A DNA stretch of 64,000 nt from an uncultured Candidatus Melainabacteria bacterium (GTDB lineage Bacteria > Cyanobacteriota > Vampirovibrionia > Gastranaerophilales > Gastranaerophilaceae), in NCBI GenBank assembly GCA_934726055.1, contig CAKVCZ010000006.1:1-64000 (forward strand), in the 5' to 3' direction. Of this stretch, positions 27,359 to 36,766 are shown one piece after another. Each line of letters opens with the position of its first letter. Within the stretch, counting starts at the first letter, position 1. Position numbers and translations under genes: made by a program. The notes under the pieces were generated by a model. The model was given only the letters and a program-made list of their open reading frames with translations. It was not told where the DNA came from and searched no databases.

Positions 27359-28996
27359 ATGATTACAACAGAAAACGTTACAGTTAAATTCGGTTCAGAA
27401 CCTTTATTTGAAAACGTAAATATTAAATTTTCTCCCGGAAATTGCTACGGCTTAATAGGTGCAAACGGTGCAGGAAAATCAACATTCTTAAAAGTTTTAT
27501 CAGGTGAACTTGAACCTACATCAGGAGAAGTTCATGTGAAAAAAGGACAACGAATTTCTGTTTTAAAACAAAATCACTTTGAATTTGACGAATTTACCGT
27601 AATGGATACTGTAATTATGGGTAACAAGCATCTTTATGAAGTAATGAAAGAAAAAGATGCACTGTATGCAAAACCTGATTTCAGCGACGAAGACGGACTT
27701 AGAGTTGCAGAACTCGAAACAGAATTCGCAGAATTGGATGGTTGGCAAGCGGAAGCTGATGCAGGTTCATTGCTTGCAGATTTGGGAATACCTTCAGAAC
27801 TTCATTATAACTTAATGAAAGACTTATCCGGCAGCGAAAAAGTTCGTGTATTGTTAGCACAAGCCCTATTTGGAACACCTGATATCCTTTTAATGGACGA
27901 ACCTACTAACCATTTGGATTTAAAGACTATAACTTGGTTGGAAGACTTTTTAATAGATTTTCCTAACCTTGTAATTGTTGTATCCCACGATAGAAAATTC
28001 TTAGATAGAGTTTGTACGCACATTGCAGATATTGACTTTAGAAATATCACTCTATATACAGGTAATTATGCCTTTTGGACTCAGGCAAGTGCTTTGATTA
28101 TGAAACAAAAAGAAGAACGTAATAAAAAAATTGAAGAAAAAGCAGAAGAATTTAGAAAGTTTATCGCCCGATTCAGTGCAAATGCATCTAAAGCAAAACA
28201 GGCAACTTCTCGTAAAAACATGCTAGAAAAACTTACGTTAGAAGATATTAAGCCATCTACAAGAAAATATCCGAGTATCAACTTTAAATATTCTAAAGTT
28301 CCAGGAAAAGATGTTTTACATATTCAAGGTATTAATAAGACGGTTAACGATGAATTATTAATTAAAAACTTTTCGTTAGATGTCGTTCAGGGTGAAAAAA
28401 TTGCGTTTATCGCTAAAAATCCTTTGATTATAACAACCTTATTCCAAATGCTTAACGGCGAAGTTGAACCTGACAGCGGCGAAATTAATTGGGGTGTAAC
28501 AGCAACTCGTTCATATTTCCCAAAAGAAAACGGACATTACTTTAATGTTGATTTAGATCTTATAAAATGGCTTGGACAATACTCTCAAGAACAGCATGTA
28601 AGCTATTTAAGAGGATATTTAGGAAGAATGTTATTCTCCGGAGAAGATGCCGAAAAATGCGTAAAGGTACTATCAGGTGGAGAAAAAGTTCGCTGTATGC
28701 TTGCAAAAATGATGATTGCAGAATCCAATGTTCTTATGTTTGACGAACCTACTAACCATTTGGATTTGGAAGCTATTACATCCTTAAATAACGCTCTAAT
28801 CGATTACACAGGAACAGTTTTATTTACATCTCAAGATTACCAATTTATTCAAACTGTTGCTGACAGAATCGTTGAAATTTCACCTTACGGATATATTAAT
28901 TTCCAAATGAAATATGAGGATTATCTAAACAGTCCGGATATTCAAAAACGTCGTGATTTGATGTATAACAAATTCGCACTTTCCGGCAAAAAATAA
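27359..28996 (+). CDS. ABC-F family ATPase, YbiT-like
   Basis: A 545-aa soluble tandem-ABC protein of the ABC-F group, which acts on ribosomes. NBD1 has Walker A GANGAGKST (~36), signature LSGSEKVR (GS in place of GG) and Walker B LLMDEPTNHLDL; the inter-domain linker is charged (~250-300). NBD2 retains signature LSGGEKVRCML and Walker B LMFDEPTNHLDL, but its Walker A position reads FIAKNPLIITTLF with no GxxxxGKS, so it is unlikely to hydrolyse ATP normally. The overall sequence resembles YbiT. It is co-transcribed between the ion transporter and an aminotransferase. Confidence 0.93.
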   Translation: MITTENVTVKFGSEPLFENVNIKFSPGNCYGLIGANGAGKSTFLKVLSGELEPTSGEVHVKKGQRISVLKQNHFEFDEFTVMDTVIMGNKHLYEVMKEKDALYAKPDFSDEDGLRVAELETEFAELDGWQAEADAGSLLADLGIPSELHYNLMKDLSGSEKVRVLLAQALFGTPDILLMDEPTNHLDLKTITWLEDFLIDFPNLVIVVSHDRKFLDRVCTHIADIDFRNITLYTGNYAFWTQASALIMKQKEERNKKIEEKAEEFRKFIARFSANASKAKQATSRKNMLEKLTLEDIKPSTRKYPSINFKYSKVPGKDVLHIQGINKTVNDELLIKNFSLDVVQGEKIAFIAKNPLIITTLFQMLNGEVEPDSGEINWGVTATRSYFPKENGHYFNVDLDLIKWLGQYSQEQHVSYLRGYLGRMLFSGEDAEKCVKVLSGGEKVRCMLAKMMIAESNVLMFDEPTNHLDLEAITSLNNALIDYTGTVLFTSQDYQFIQTVADRIVEISPYGYINFQMKYEDYLNSPDIQKRRDLMYNKFALSGKK

Positions 28997-29014
28997 TTTT
29001 GCAGGTGAAACATA

Positions 29015-30121
29015 ATGCTTATTGATAATTTCAAATTAGAAAATTGGATTAATTCAAGAGAAAATCAAACTAAGTATGATTTGTCTATGACCTGTCCAAA
29101 AGCATTAACATTAAACGAATTGAGTCAAATTTGTAATTGCGATTTTTCTAAAATAAAAGATATTCCACTAAATTACGGTTCATTACACGGTTCAAAAGAA
29201 TTAAAACAAGCTATTTGCGGATTATATAATAATCAACAGCCGGAAAATATTACGGTAACTCTTGGCGGAATCGGTGCAAACAGACTTGTTATTGAAACTT
29301 TAATTGATAAAGGGGATAAAATGGTCTGTATTTGTCCTACCTACCAACAAGTCTATACCCTCGCAAAATTTTATGGTGCTAATGTTAAATTATTCTTTTT
29401 AGAGGAAGATTTTTCACTTGATATAGAAAAATTTCAAAAAGTAGTCGGAAAGGATACAAAACTAATTTGTATAACAAACCCAGGAAATCCAACAGGTTTA
29501 TGTATTGAGGGTATAGAAAAGATAATAAACATTGCAGATAAAATTGGTGCGTATATATTTTGTGATGAAGTGTATAGAGGATTAAAACACACCCAAAACA
29601 GCTATACAGAGTCTATTTCTGATATTTATGCAAAAGGAATCTCGACAGGCAGCATGTCTAAAGCGTACTCTCTTGCAGGAATAAGGCTTGGCTGGATTTG
29701 TGCAAACAAAGATATTATTGAAAAAATTAACTTCAACAGAGAATATGATACAATAAGCATAAGCATTTTAGATGATTTTATTGCAACAAAAGCTCTTAAT
29801 AATCACAAAAAAATTATTCAAAGGAATTTAAACATAATAAGTGAAAACAAAACTATTTTGGATAAATTTTTATCGGAATCAAAATATTTATCGTGGATAA
29901 AAGAACCAAACGCAGGTACAATCGGAGCAATAAAATATAATTTAGACGACACTTCAGAAAATTTTTGCCAAAATATTTTTGACAACACAGGAATTTTATT
30001 AATTCCGTCATCAACTTTCGACACCCAAAAACCCTATTTCAGAATCGGATACGCAATGAATAAAGAGTACCTAAAAGAAGCTTTAAATATTCTTGAAGAC
30101 TATTTTAGAAAAACTTTTTAA
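29015..30121 (+). CDS. class I/II PLP-dependent aminotransferase
   Basis: A 368-aa fold-type I aminotransferase. Visible: NYGSLHGSKELKQAI near the N-terminus, CITNPGNPTGLC (substrate/PLP contact), FCDEVYRGL (aspartate for the pyridine N, tyrosine), the PLP lysine in TGSMSKAYSLAGIRLGWI, and C-terminal FRIGYAMNKEYLKEAL with the carboxylate-binding Arg. The substrate is not predictable; it is related to aspartate/alanine aminotransferases. AGGTGA precedes the ATG and the gene is 18 bases after the ABC-F gene. Its last 17 bases overlap the convergent zinc-ribbon gene. Confidence 0.92.
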   Translation: MLIDNFKLENWINSRENQTKYDLSMTCPKALTLNELSQICNCDFSKIKDIPLNYGSLHGSKELKQAICGLYNNQQPENITVTLGGIGANRLVIETLIDKGDKMVCICPTYQQVYTLAKFYGANVKLFFLEEDFSLDIEKFQKVVGKDTKLICITNPGNPTGLCIEGIEKIINIADKIGAYIFCDEVYRGLKHTQNSYTESISDIYAKGISTGSMSKAYSLAGIRLGWICANKDIIEKINFNREYDTISISILDDFIATKALNNHKKIIQRNLNIISENKTILDKFLSESKYLSWIKEPNAGTIGAIKYNLDDTSENFCQNIFDNTGILLIPSSTFDTQKPYFRIGYAMNKEYLKEALNILEDYFRKTF

Positions 30122-30617
30122 TTAAATTTTTTATCGGATCTTCTTTTTTCTTTAAACTTTCCATTTTTTTGTGAGCATGCATTTCATCAAATTCTTCACC
30201 CATACTTGCTTTTAAGAAATTAACAACATCTTTTGCTCTGTCTTCTTCTGTATCATATTCATTTCTTATTTCATCAAGTTCTTGATAATCTAAAAATTTA
30301 CCGCCACAGCTGTAACACTCATCAATTACAATTTTTCTTTTGATACTTGTAGAATTTTTCATCATTTTCATTCCACAAACAGGACAAATTCTTTTGAAGG
30401 TTTTATCAACTTCTTTTAAAGTTTTACCTGCAAGAGCTTGTTTAATTTCATCAATGGATTCATGTTTTTCATCAAATTTTTGATATTCTCTATTATCAAA
30501 AAATATACCCCCACAACCTTTTGTACAAATATCTACATTACAATTGGCAGATGACACAAAGATTTTTTCCATTTCTTCACCACATGCCGGACATCTTAAA
30601 ATCTTAGTTGAATCCAT
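30105..30617 (-). CDS. TFIIB-type zinc-ribbon protein
   Basis: A 170-aa protein with two zinc ribbons of the zf-TFIIB type: CPACGEEMEKIFV ... CTKGCGGIFFD (~9-45) and CPVCGMKMMKNST ... CYSCGGKFLD (~79-107), each followed by a helix ending in (D/N)xxE(Y/L). The C-terminus is charged and helical. Family members are widespread in bacteria and mostly uncharacterised. It is the last of a leftward cluster (TPR, galE, membrane protein, this gene), 15 bases after the preceding stop. Confidence 0.9.
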   Translation of the reverse strand: MDSTKILRCPACGEEMEKIFVSSANCNVDICTKGCGGIFFDNREYQKFDEKHESIDEIKQALAGKTLKEVDKTFKRICPVCGMKMMKNSTSIKRKIVIDECYSCGGKFLDYQELDEIRNEYDTEEDRAKDVVNFLKASMGEEFDEMHAHKKMESLKKKEDPIKNLIKKFF

Positions 30618-30632
30618 AATTGATATACCCCT

Positions 30633-30860
30633 TTATCTTATAAAAATATTATAACACACTAACATTGTTGCAAAACCGGTTAGTAATGTGCTTTGTTGTT
30701 CTCCATTAAAAATTAATGTACAAATAGTTGTTGCAATTACAGCTAACAAGAAACTTAACCAGCTTGCTTTTACCTTTGGAACTGCATTTCTAAAAACTGA
30801 AACTCTTAGAATAAAAGCAATAACAGAAAATGAAATAAATAACAAAAACGTTATTGCCAT
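30633..30860 (-). CDS. small membrane protein, 75 aa
   Basis: Three hydrophobic stretches (about residues 2-19, 34-52 and 57-73) with a positively charged loop (RVSVFRNAVPKVKAS) between the first two indicate a small integral membrane protein. The ATG begins two bases after the galE stop, which argues for translational coupling and for a real gene; an opposite-strand frame over the same bases is weaker. Function unknown. Confidence 0.7.
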   Translation of the reverse strand: MAITFLLFISFSVIAFILRVSVFRNAVPKVKASWLSFLLAVIATTICTLIFNGEQQSTLLTGFATMLVCYNIFIR

Positions 30861-30862
30861 TT

Positions 30863-31864
30863 TTATTTACCTGCTTTAAAGTTATCCAAATTACATTCCC
30901 ATTTATATGCAGATTGAATGCTATTTTCTAATGTTCTTTTTGGCGACCAACCCAAAATTTGTTTGGCTTTATTTGCATTTGCATATAACTTGGCAGGATC
31001 TCCCGGTCTGCGTTCTACAACTTCAACATCTATTTTTCGATTTAAAACATTTTCACAAGCATCAAAAACCTGCTTTACGCTATCACCTTGCTCTGTGCCT
31101 AAATTAAACACATTAGATTTGTTATTTTCACACAAATACTTATATGCTAATCTGTGAGCTTCTGCTAAATCTTCAACATTTACATAATCTCTGATACAAG
31201 TACCATCAACGGTATCATAATCATTACCAAAAATTTTAAATGTCTTTGCACTACCAAATGTTGATTTTAAAATATTTGGAACTAAATGAGTTTCAGGCTC
31301 ATGCCATTCACCAACTCTTGCCTGTTCATCACATCCTGCAACATTAAAATATCTTAAACGTATAGATTTTAAATCGTATGCAACATCATAATCTTTTAAC
31401 ATATATTCTACGCAAAGTTTAGAATTTCCATAAGGATTTATCGGACTTTGCGGATGATTTTCGTCAATCGGCACATATTTTGGTTCGCCATAAGTTGCAC
31501 AAGTTGATGAAAATACAATTTTTTTAACATTATATTTTACCATTGTGTCCAACAAATTCATTGTTCCATATACGTTATTTCTATAATATTTTGCAGGATT
31601 TTCTACACTCTCGCCAACTAATGCAAATGCAGCAAAATGGATTACAGCTTCAATATTATATTTTTCAAAAACTTTTTCTATATCGGATATATTACGCAAA
31701 TCACCTTGTTCAAAATAAACATTACCAATTTTTTGTAACGCATTTATTGTTTGAATATGCCCGTTTTCTAAATTATCAAAAACTACAATTTCATAACCGT
31801 TATTTAAAAAATTTATTGCCGTATGACTTCCAATATATCCCGCAGCACCTGTAATTAGTATCAT
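30863..31864 (-). CDS. galE: UDP-glucose 4-epimerase
   Basis: A 333-aa short-chain dehydrogenase that interconverts UDP-glucose and UDP-galactose (or the N-acetyl forms). The start MILITGAAGYIGSHTA carries the NAD-binding GxxGxxG; FSSTCATYG and YGNSK give the catalytic Ser/Thr and YxxxK; RYFNVAGCD, RDYVNVEDLAEAH and RRPGDPAKLYA are GalE-specific. The frame extends to 31903, but AGGGATC before ATG 31864 and the family N-terminus settle the start. It lies 10 bases after a TPR gene and two bases before the 75-aa membrane protein. Confidence 0.97.
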   Translation of the reverse strand: MILITGAAGYIGSHTAINFLNNGYEIVVFDNLENGHIQTINALQKIGNVYFEQGDLRNISDIEKVFEKYNIEAVIHFAAFALVGESVENPAKYYRNNVYGTMNLLDTMVKYNVKKIVFSSTCATYGEPKYVPIDENHPQSPINPYGNSKLCVEYMLKDYDVAYDLKSIRLRYFNVAGCDEQARVGEWHEPETHLVPNILKSTFGSAKTFKIFGNDYDTVDGTCIRDYVNVEDLAEAHRLAYKYLCENNKSNVFNLGTEQGDSVKQVFDACENVLNRKIDVEVVERRPGDPAKLYANANKAKQILGWSPKRTLENSIQSAYKWECNLDNFKAGK

Positions 31865-31874
31865 TTTGATCCCT

Positions 31875-32888
31875 CTATATTTTATCTTTAAATAATTCTT
31901 CAATTTCTTGCAAAAATTTCACTGATTTATCATCTGTTCTATCTTGAACAAAATCTTTTATACGCTTATATGTTGAGCGATAATCACTTTTAAATACATC
32001 AAATTCAAATATTTGCAAAATATCAGATTTTGAAAGTTCGTAATTTTGCATTTTTGCACATAGAATAGCTCTATTCATATATGCATCCATGTATTCATTA
32101 TCTATTTCAATCGCCTTTGAATAATTTAAAAGAGCTTTATCATCCATATTTAATCGTTCTTGAGCCATTGCCATGCTGACAATTGCGTCTGCATTATCCG
32201 GAGATTTTTCTAATACACATTTATAATCTTCAATTGCATCTTCGTATCGCTCAAGTTTAAATTTTGCATAGCCACATTTTAAACGAGATTGAATATCCTC
32301 TGGATTAATCTCTAATGATTTATTGTAATCTTCTATTGATCCTTCATAATCATTTAGTAACTCTTTTGTTACTCCTCTGTTAAAATATCCGTTGTGTGTT
32401 GATGATATTTCAAGAGATTTGTCAAAATCTTCAATTGCATCTTCATAATCTTTTAAATAATTCTTTGCATTTCCTCTATTGTTATATGCCATGAAGTTAT
32501 TAGGATCTAACTCTATCGCTTTATTATAATCCTCAATAGACTCATTTACTCTTTTTAAATTATACTTTACAAAACCTCTGTTAAAATAAGCTTCAGAATA
32601 ATTACTATTTATTTCAATAGCCTTGTTATAACATTCCAAAGCCCCATCTAAATCTTCCAAATTAGCCTTTGCATTTCCCAAATTGTTATATGCTCTTGCC
32701 GAATTTTTATCTAATTCTAATGATTTTTTATACATTTCAACGGCTATGTCAAACTTTGATAATTCGTAATAGGCATTACCTTTTAATATATATAATTCTG
32801 CATTCATATCAACACTATCCAGAATATTGATAGCATCTTGATATTTTTTATTTTGAATTAACTCTTTTATTTCTTTTTCTATACTCAT
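31875..32888 (-). CDS. TPR-repeat protein, 337 aa
   Basis: About eight consecutive tetratricopeptide repeats of ~34 residues, with the W/Y-x2-L/G-x4-A-x8-A-x6-P pattern (for example AYNNLGNAKANLEDLDGALE, AYNNRGNAKNYLKDYEDAIE). No signal peptide or membrane segment. A cytoplasmic scaffold or regulator is inferred. It is the first gene of a leftward cluster with galE. A second, different TPR gene lies directly upstream on the same strand. No catalytic domain is attached. Confidence 0.9.
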   Translation of the reverse strand: MSIEKEIKELIQNKKYQDAINILDSVDMNAELYILKGNAYYELSKFDIAVEMYKKSLELDKNSARAYNNLGNAKANLEDLDGALECYNKAIEINSNYSEAYFNRGFVKYNLKRVNESIEDYNKAIELDPNNFMAYNNRGNAKNYLKDYEDAIEDFDKSLEISSTHNGYFNRGVTKELLNDYEGSIEDYNKSLEINPEDIQSRLKCGYAKFKLERYEDAIEDYKCVLEKSPDNADAIVSMAMAQERLNMDDKALLNYSKAIEIDNEYMDAYMNRAILCAKMQNYELSKSDILQIFEFDVFKSDYRSTYKRIKDFVQDRTDDKSVKFLQEIEELFKDKI

Positions 32889-32977
32889 TTTATATATTAT
32901 TAAACCTATTATTTTTAATTTTACCTGTCGAGTATAATCATGTCAAATAATTATTAACAGAGGTTATACTCCCTTAA

Positions 32978-34564
32978 TTAACTATTTCTTGATTTCCTTA
33001 CAATACTTGCCAAATTTGCATATAATTCTTTGTTTTTTGCACTATTATCAATTGATGCGGCTTCACTTATATATGCCAAAGCATCCTCATTTCTCCCTGT
33101 TTTTTGGTAGAATTCACTCATTTGAACATAATACATAGCATTATTTACATCTAATGAAATTGCCTTTTTCATTGATTCTATTGCAAAACTTACATCACCC
33201 TGTTCAAATAGAGCTAATGCATTATAAAAATATCCCTGTGCATTATTTGAATCCAGTGAAATAACCTCCTGTGCGGAATCAAATGCACCATAATAATCTT
33301 TTGTCGCAATTAAATTCTTTGCTTGCAGAATATGACCATCCAAATACTTAGGATTTTCCTCAATTATACTTTCAATTATCTCCTGTGCATCACCGTAAGA
33401 TTTCATATCAATAAGCAAATTAGCATATTCACTTTTATTTAAAAGTGTAGGCTCTTTTTCTACAACTTGTTTCATCAAATCTGATGCAATATTTTGTTGA
33501 GATAATTCTACACAAACATTTGCCAATGATTTTAATACAAATATATTATTCGGATTTTCTTTTTTAATTTCACTCAACTCAACTTTTGCTCTGACAGGAT
33601 CACCCAGTTTATCTATATTCAATGCATTCAACACTTTCGATTGCAAGTGCGTTTCATCTATTTTAAATATATTTTTCAACTCACTCATAGATTTTTCATA
33701 TTCTGCATTGATATAGTAAATATACGCTTGAGTATAGTGATATTCTATATTTTTAGGAGAAAGACATATCGCAATATTTAAATATTTTAAACTTTCCTCT
33801 ATCCAACCATTTGTAAAATAAGCATTTGCAAGATTATAACAATATTGAGAATTTTGTGGTTCGAGTTTGTTTGCTCTTGACAGATAACCAATAGCTTCTT
33901 CGTACTTATTTTCATCGAGGTTTATCAATCCCAAATAATTCATTATCTCAGCATTTTGAGTTTCATCTTTATATCTTTCAAAAATATCTTTTGCTTTTTT
34001 ATAATCACTATTTAAGTAATAAGCTTCCGCCAGTAATATTTCGCATTTTTGATTTTTTTGTTGCATACCAATTGCTTTTTCCAAATACTCAATTGATTTT
34101 TTATAATCGGCTTGAATATGATATGCCTTTGCAAATTGATAACAGATTTCCTGATTAAATTCAATTTCATAATTTTCAAGAGTTTGAACAGTTTCTATAT
34201 CTTTAAGATAATTCAATAATTCTATACGTTTTGCAAAGTTTTCTTGTGTTGGATTTAAATTAAAAATTGTTAGTGCAACATGCTGAGCTTCTACATAATT
34301 TTCTTGAGAAATATATATTTTTTCTTTTAATTTTAAACAATCTACATGTAATGGCTGTAATTCAAGAGTTTTTTCAATGTAATTAGTTGCTCTTTCGTAG
34401 TTTTCCAACAAATAATATAGTTCTGCCAATTGAGAATGTATTTCGACATTATTATTTTCTATCGTTAAGGCTTTATATAACATCTCAATTGCAGGTTTAT
34501 AAAACCCTTGATTCTTTAATTCAAATGATTTTTTTATGTACTCTAAAACTTCATTATCTGTCAT
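32978..34564 (-). CDS. TPR-repeat protein, 528 aa
   Basis: A second TPR protein, with about 12-14 repeats spanning nearly the whole length (e.g. EIHSQLAELYYLLENYERAT, AEIMNYLGLINLDENKYEEA, AQGYFYNALALFEQGDVSFA). No signal peptide. The frame runs upstream to 34648, but MTDNEVLEYIKKSFEL starting at 34564 follows AAAGGGTA and overlaps the end of the FtsB-like gene by 11 bases, the usual coupling layout. Association with an FtsB/DivIC-like gene suggests a scaffold in envelope or division processes, which is inference from position only. Confidence 0.9.
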   Translation of the reverse strand: MTDNEVLEYIKKSFELKNQGFYKPAIEMLYKALTIENNNVEIHSQLAELYYLLENYERATNYIEKTLELQPLHVDCLKLKEKIYISQENYVEAQHVALTIFNLNPTQENFAKRIELLNYLKDIETVQTLENYEIEFNQEICYQFAKAYHIQADYKKSIEYLEKAIGMQQKNQKCEILLAEAYYLNSDYKKAKDIFERYKDETQNAEIMNYLGLINLDENKYEEAIGYLSRANKLEPQNSQYCYNLANAYFTNGWIEESLKYLNIAICLSPKNIEYHYTQAYIYYINAEYEKSMSELKNIFKIDETHLQSKVLNALNIDKLGDPVRAKVELSEIKKENPNNIFVLKSLANVCVELSQQNIASDLMKQVVEKEPTLLNKSEYANLLIDMKSYGDAQEIIESIIEENPKYLDGHILQAKNLIATKDYYGAFDSAQEVISLDSNNAQGYFYNALALFEQGDVSFAIESMKKAISLDVNNAMYYVQMSEFYQKTGRNEDALAYISEAASIDNSAKNKELYANLASIVRKSRNS

Positions 34565-35018
34565 TACCAAATATACCCTTTTTTTTCTTTTTATTTTTGT
34601 TAACCGCCTGTTCTTCATCATTATCATTGATAAGAATAAGCACTTCATCTTCTCCTGCCATTTTCAAATTGTTTCTTGCAATTGCCTCAAGACTTGCTGT
34701 GGTTGAAAATTCTTTGATTTCTTGTTTTAATTTTTTATTTTTCTTTTCTGCATCATCTCTTATTTTTCGAATTTGTATAATTTTATTGTGATACGAAACT
34801 GTTTTTGTTATATTCAATAATGCACTATAAGTTAACTGAACAAGACAAATTAATAATACAATAGTTAAAAATGAATAATATACATTTGATTTCGATTTTA
34901 TCTTACCATTTTTCTTTTTTGCACGCTTTCTAGCCTCTTCAATATTTGTTATTCTTGGCTTTCTTGTATGCTTAGATGTATTTTTACTATATTTGTTGTA
35001 TATATTATCGTTATCCAT
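34554..35018 (-). CDS. FtsB/DivIC-like septum formation initiator protein
   Basis: A 154-aa bitopic membrane protein: a basic cytoplasmic N-terminus (~1-45), one transmembrane helix (~46-68, YYSFLTIVLLICLVQLTYSA), a coiled coil (~75-105) and the FtsB/DivIC signature region SLEAIARNNLKMAGEDEVLILI. The Lys-rich C-terminal tail is an addition. Known relatives bridge FtsL and FtsQ in the division machinery. The ATG at 35018 has AAAGGTC upstream. The TPR gene overlaps its end, and no other division genes are near. Confidence 0.85.
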   Translation of the reverse strand: MDNDNIYNKYSKNTSKHTRKPRITNIEEARKRAKKKNGKIKSKSNVYYSFLTIVLLICLVQLTYSALLNITKTVSYHNKIIQIRKIRDDAEKKNKKLKQEIKEFSTTASLEAIARNNLKMAGEDEVLILINDNDEEQAVNKNKKKKKGIFGNDR

Positions 35019-35064
35019 AATTGACCTTTGTTAAATTATAATATAATTTTAGCCATCAGACAAG

Positions 35065-35838
35065 TTAGAATTTGAATTTTGTTGATAGCGAAAATTGATA
35101 ATACTGCTGACCGCTTTTATAATAATTAATTTGCCCCATAGCAGCCTCTAACAGAACTCTGTCTTTTACTTTACTAAATTTTGGATTATACTGAAGTATA
35201 ATATCGTTCCTGTATCTGTCATAAGAAGGATTAACCTTAAAATAATCCACCAACGCAAAACCTTTGCCCAATTTTATTTCAGGAACTAAGTAAATACTTT
35301 CCATTTCTCTTCCCGAACTCGTATAAATATCCCTGCCAAAACCTGTCATTAAATCAAGGTGTTTGGATTTATACTTTGCATATATTTTAGCTCTATATTC
35401 AAATTGTGCCATATCCATGTCGGTAGAAAAAGTTGAACCGTAATCAAAATTTTTCCCAACAGAATAATCATCACTTTCAAAAAATGGAGTTACTGAATAT
35501 TCATTAACGGAAGAGTGCTTATATTTTCTGTTCTTTTCAATATCAACAAGCGAATGTTTATAATCAAAAAAAGATTTTTGACCATGTTTTTTAGGTTGAG
35601 TAAGATTAATTTGCATTTTATCGGTTAAGGAATCTTCTAAATTCATAACTCCTTTCTCATCAAATTCGATTCTGCCTTTTATTTCATAATCCTCATCATC
35701 CAACAAAGCTTTTGGCATTTGTGTCGTTTTATTATTGAATATTCCGTTTTCATTATGCTCAAAAGAAACTAATTCAGCACAAAATGCCGAATTAATTCCT
35801 GAAAAAATTAGCATAAAGATTATTAATATTCTTTTCAT
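35065..35838 (-). CDS. predicted outer-membrane beta-barrel protein
   Basis: A 257-aa secreted protein with a signal peptide (~1-20, ending AFCA). The N-terminal ~100 residues are polar; the C-terminal half shows alternating amphipathic strands (AQFEYRAKIYAKY, SIYLVPEIKLGKGFALVDYF, RNDIILQYNPKF, QYYQFSLSTKFKF) and ends in phenylalanine, as expected for a barrel recognised by BamA. No enzyme motif; probably a small porin-like or structural barrel. No Shine-Dalgarno; TAAAAT lies exactly six bases before the ATG, so it belongs to the leaderless-layout set. Confidence 0.75.
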   Translation of the reverse strand: MKRILIIFMLIFSGINSAFCAELVSFEHNENGIFNNKTTQMPKALLDDEDYEIKGRIEFDEKGVMNLEDSLTDKMQINLTQPKKHGQKSFFDYKHSLVDIEKNRKYKHSSVNEYSVTPFFESDDYSVGKNFDYGSTFSTDMDMAQFEYRAKIYAKYKSKHLDLMTGFGRDIYTSSGREMESIYLVPEIKLGKGFALVDYFKVNPSYDRYRNDIILQYNPKFSKVKDRVLLEAAMGQINYYKSGQQYYQFSLSTKFKF

Positions 35839-35844
35839 ACAACT

Positions 35845-35850
35845 ATTTTA
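35845..35850 (-). promoter_or_regulatory. -10-like hexamer of barrel protein gene (leaderless layout)
   Basis: Minus-strand TAAAAT, six bases (AGTTGT), ATG. No Shine-Dalgarno in the available space. Confidence 0.4.
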
Positions 35851-35929
35851 AAACAACAAAACATAAGTTTCAATTGCTATATAATAAATTTTATTGTTTG
35901 TGATATACTTTATTTGGAAATGAGGGAAT

Positions 35930-36760
35930 ATGTTTAGTACAGAAATTATATACGAAGTTGTAGTTTTTTCTATTGGAGATACAAAAGCCGGAACGAAAAT
36001 GGGTAAACTTCAATTAAAAAACCCCGAAGATGATACCCTTTTAAACTGTATTCTTTGGGAAGAAACACTAAATAGGCTTGATTCAAAAATCTTCAGAAGC
36101 GGCAACAAGTTGAGAATCGTTTCAGGAAGTTTTAATGAAAAGTTTAATAATTGTTTGATTTCTGCTCTTGAACTTGTTGAAGAGGCCCCAATCGGACTGA
36201 ATGAACAACAAACAAACGAATACTATGATGGAATTTTATCTTATATTGAAAAAATTAAAGATGAAAAAATAAAAACATTTGTAAAAGATTATATAACTTC
36301 TCACGAAAAAGAACTAAAATTGGCTCCTGCAGCAAAATTAATGCATCATAATTACATTGGCGGTTTGTTAGTTCACACTTTTGAATGTTGCCAAATAGCA
36401 GAAAATATTGCCGGCACAGTTTTCCAACGAGTTAATAAAGATGAACTTTTTGCAGCATGTATTTTGCACGATATCGGAAAAATCTATGAATATACGGTTG
36501 ATACCGAAAGCGGTTTAATTGATTACAATGAAGATTTTAAAAAGGATTGGATTACTCACTCGCAATTCGGATTTTCTTTATGTATGAATAATAATCTAAA
36601 AAAAATCGCCAGAATGATTGCTGCACACCATGGAAGAACAGACTGGGGTGCAATTATTGATTTAAACGAAAAAGATTTAGAACCATACGTATATATTGTT
36701 CACCATATTGACGACTTATCCGCAAAATTTGGCAGAATAAATGTATCTATGTTAAAATAG
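35930..36760 (+). CDS. HD-domain 3'-5' exoribonuclease, YhaM-like
   Basis: A 276-aa protein with an N-terminal OB-fold-like region (~1-90, with KLQLKNPEDDTLLNCILWEE) and a C-terminal HD domain: HHNYIGGLLVHTFE (first His), AACILHDIGKIYEY (HD), a later H in IAAHHGRTDWGA. This matches the YhaM family of single-strand 3'-5' exonucleases. Slightly shorter than B. subtilis YhaM (314 aa). Extended -10 TGATATACT (35902-35909) and GAGGGA precede the ATG. thrB follows after 6 bases. Confidence 0.9.
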   Translation: MFSTEIIYEVVVFSIGDTKAGTKMGKLQLKNPEDDTLLNCILWEETLNRLDSKIFRSGNKLRIVSGSFNEKFNNCLISALELVEEAPIGLNEQQTNEYYDGILSYIEKIKDEKIKTFVKDYITSHEKELKLAPAAKLMHHNYIGGLLVHTFECCQIAENIAGTVFQRVNKDELFAACILHDIGKIYEYTVDTESGLIDYNEDFKKDWITHSQFGFSLCMNNNLKKIARMIAAHHGRTDWGAIIDLNEKDLEPYVYIVHHIDDLSAKFGRINVSMLK

Positions 36761-36766
36761 GAAATT

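Noticed and set aside
30688..30879. 63-aa plus-strand frame opposite the 75-aa membrane protein
   Set aside because: No ribosome site or promoter, while the minus-strand frame starts two bases after galE and encodes three clear membrane helices.
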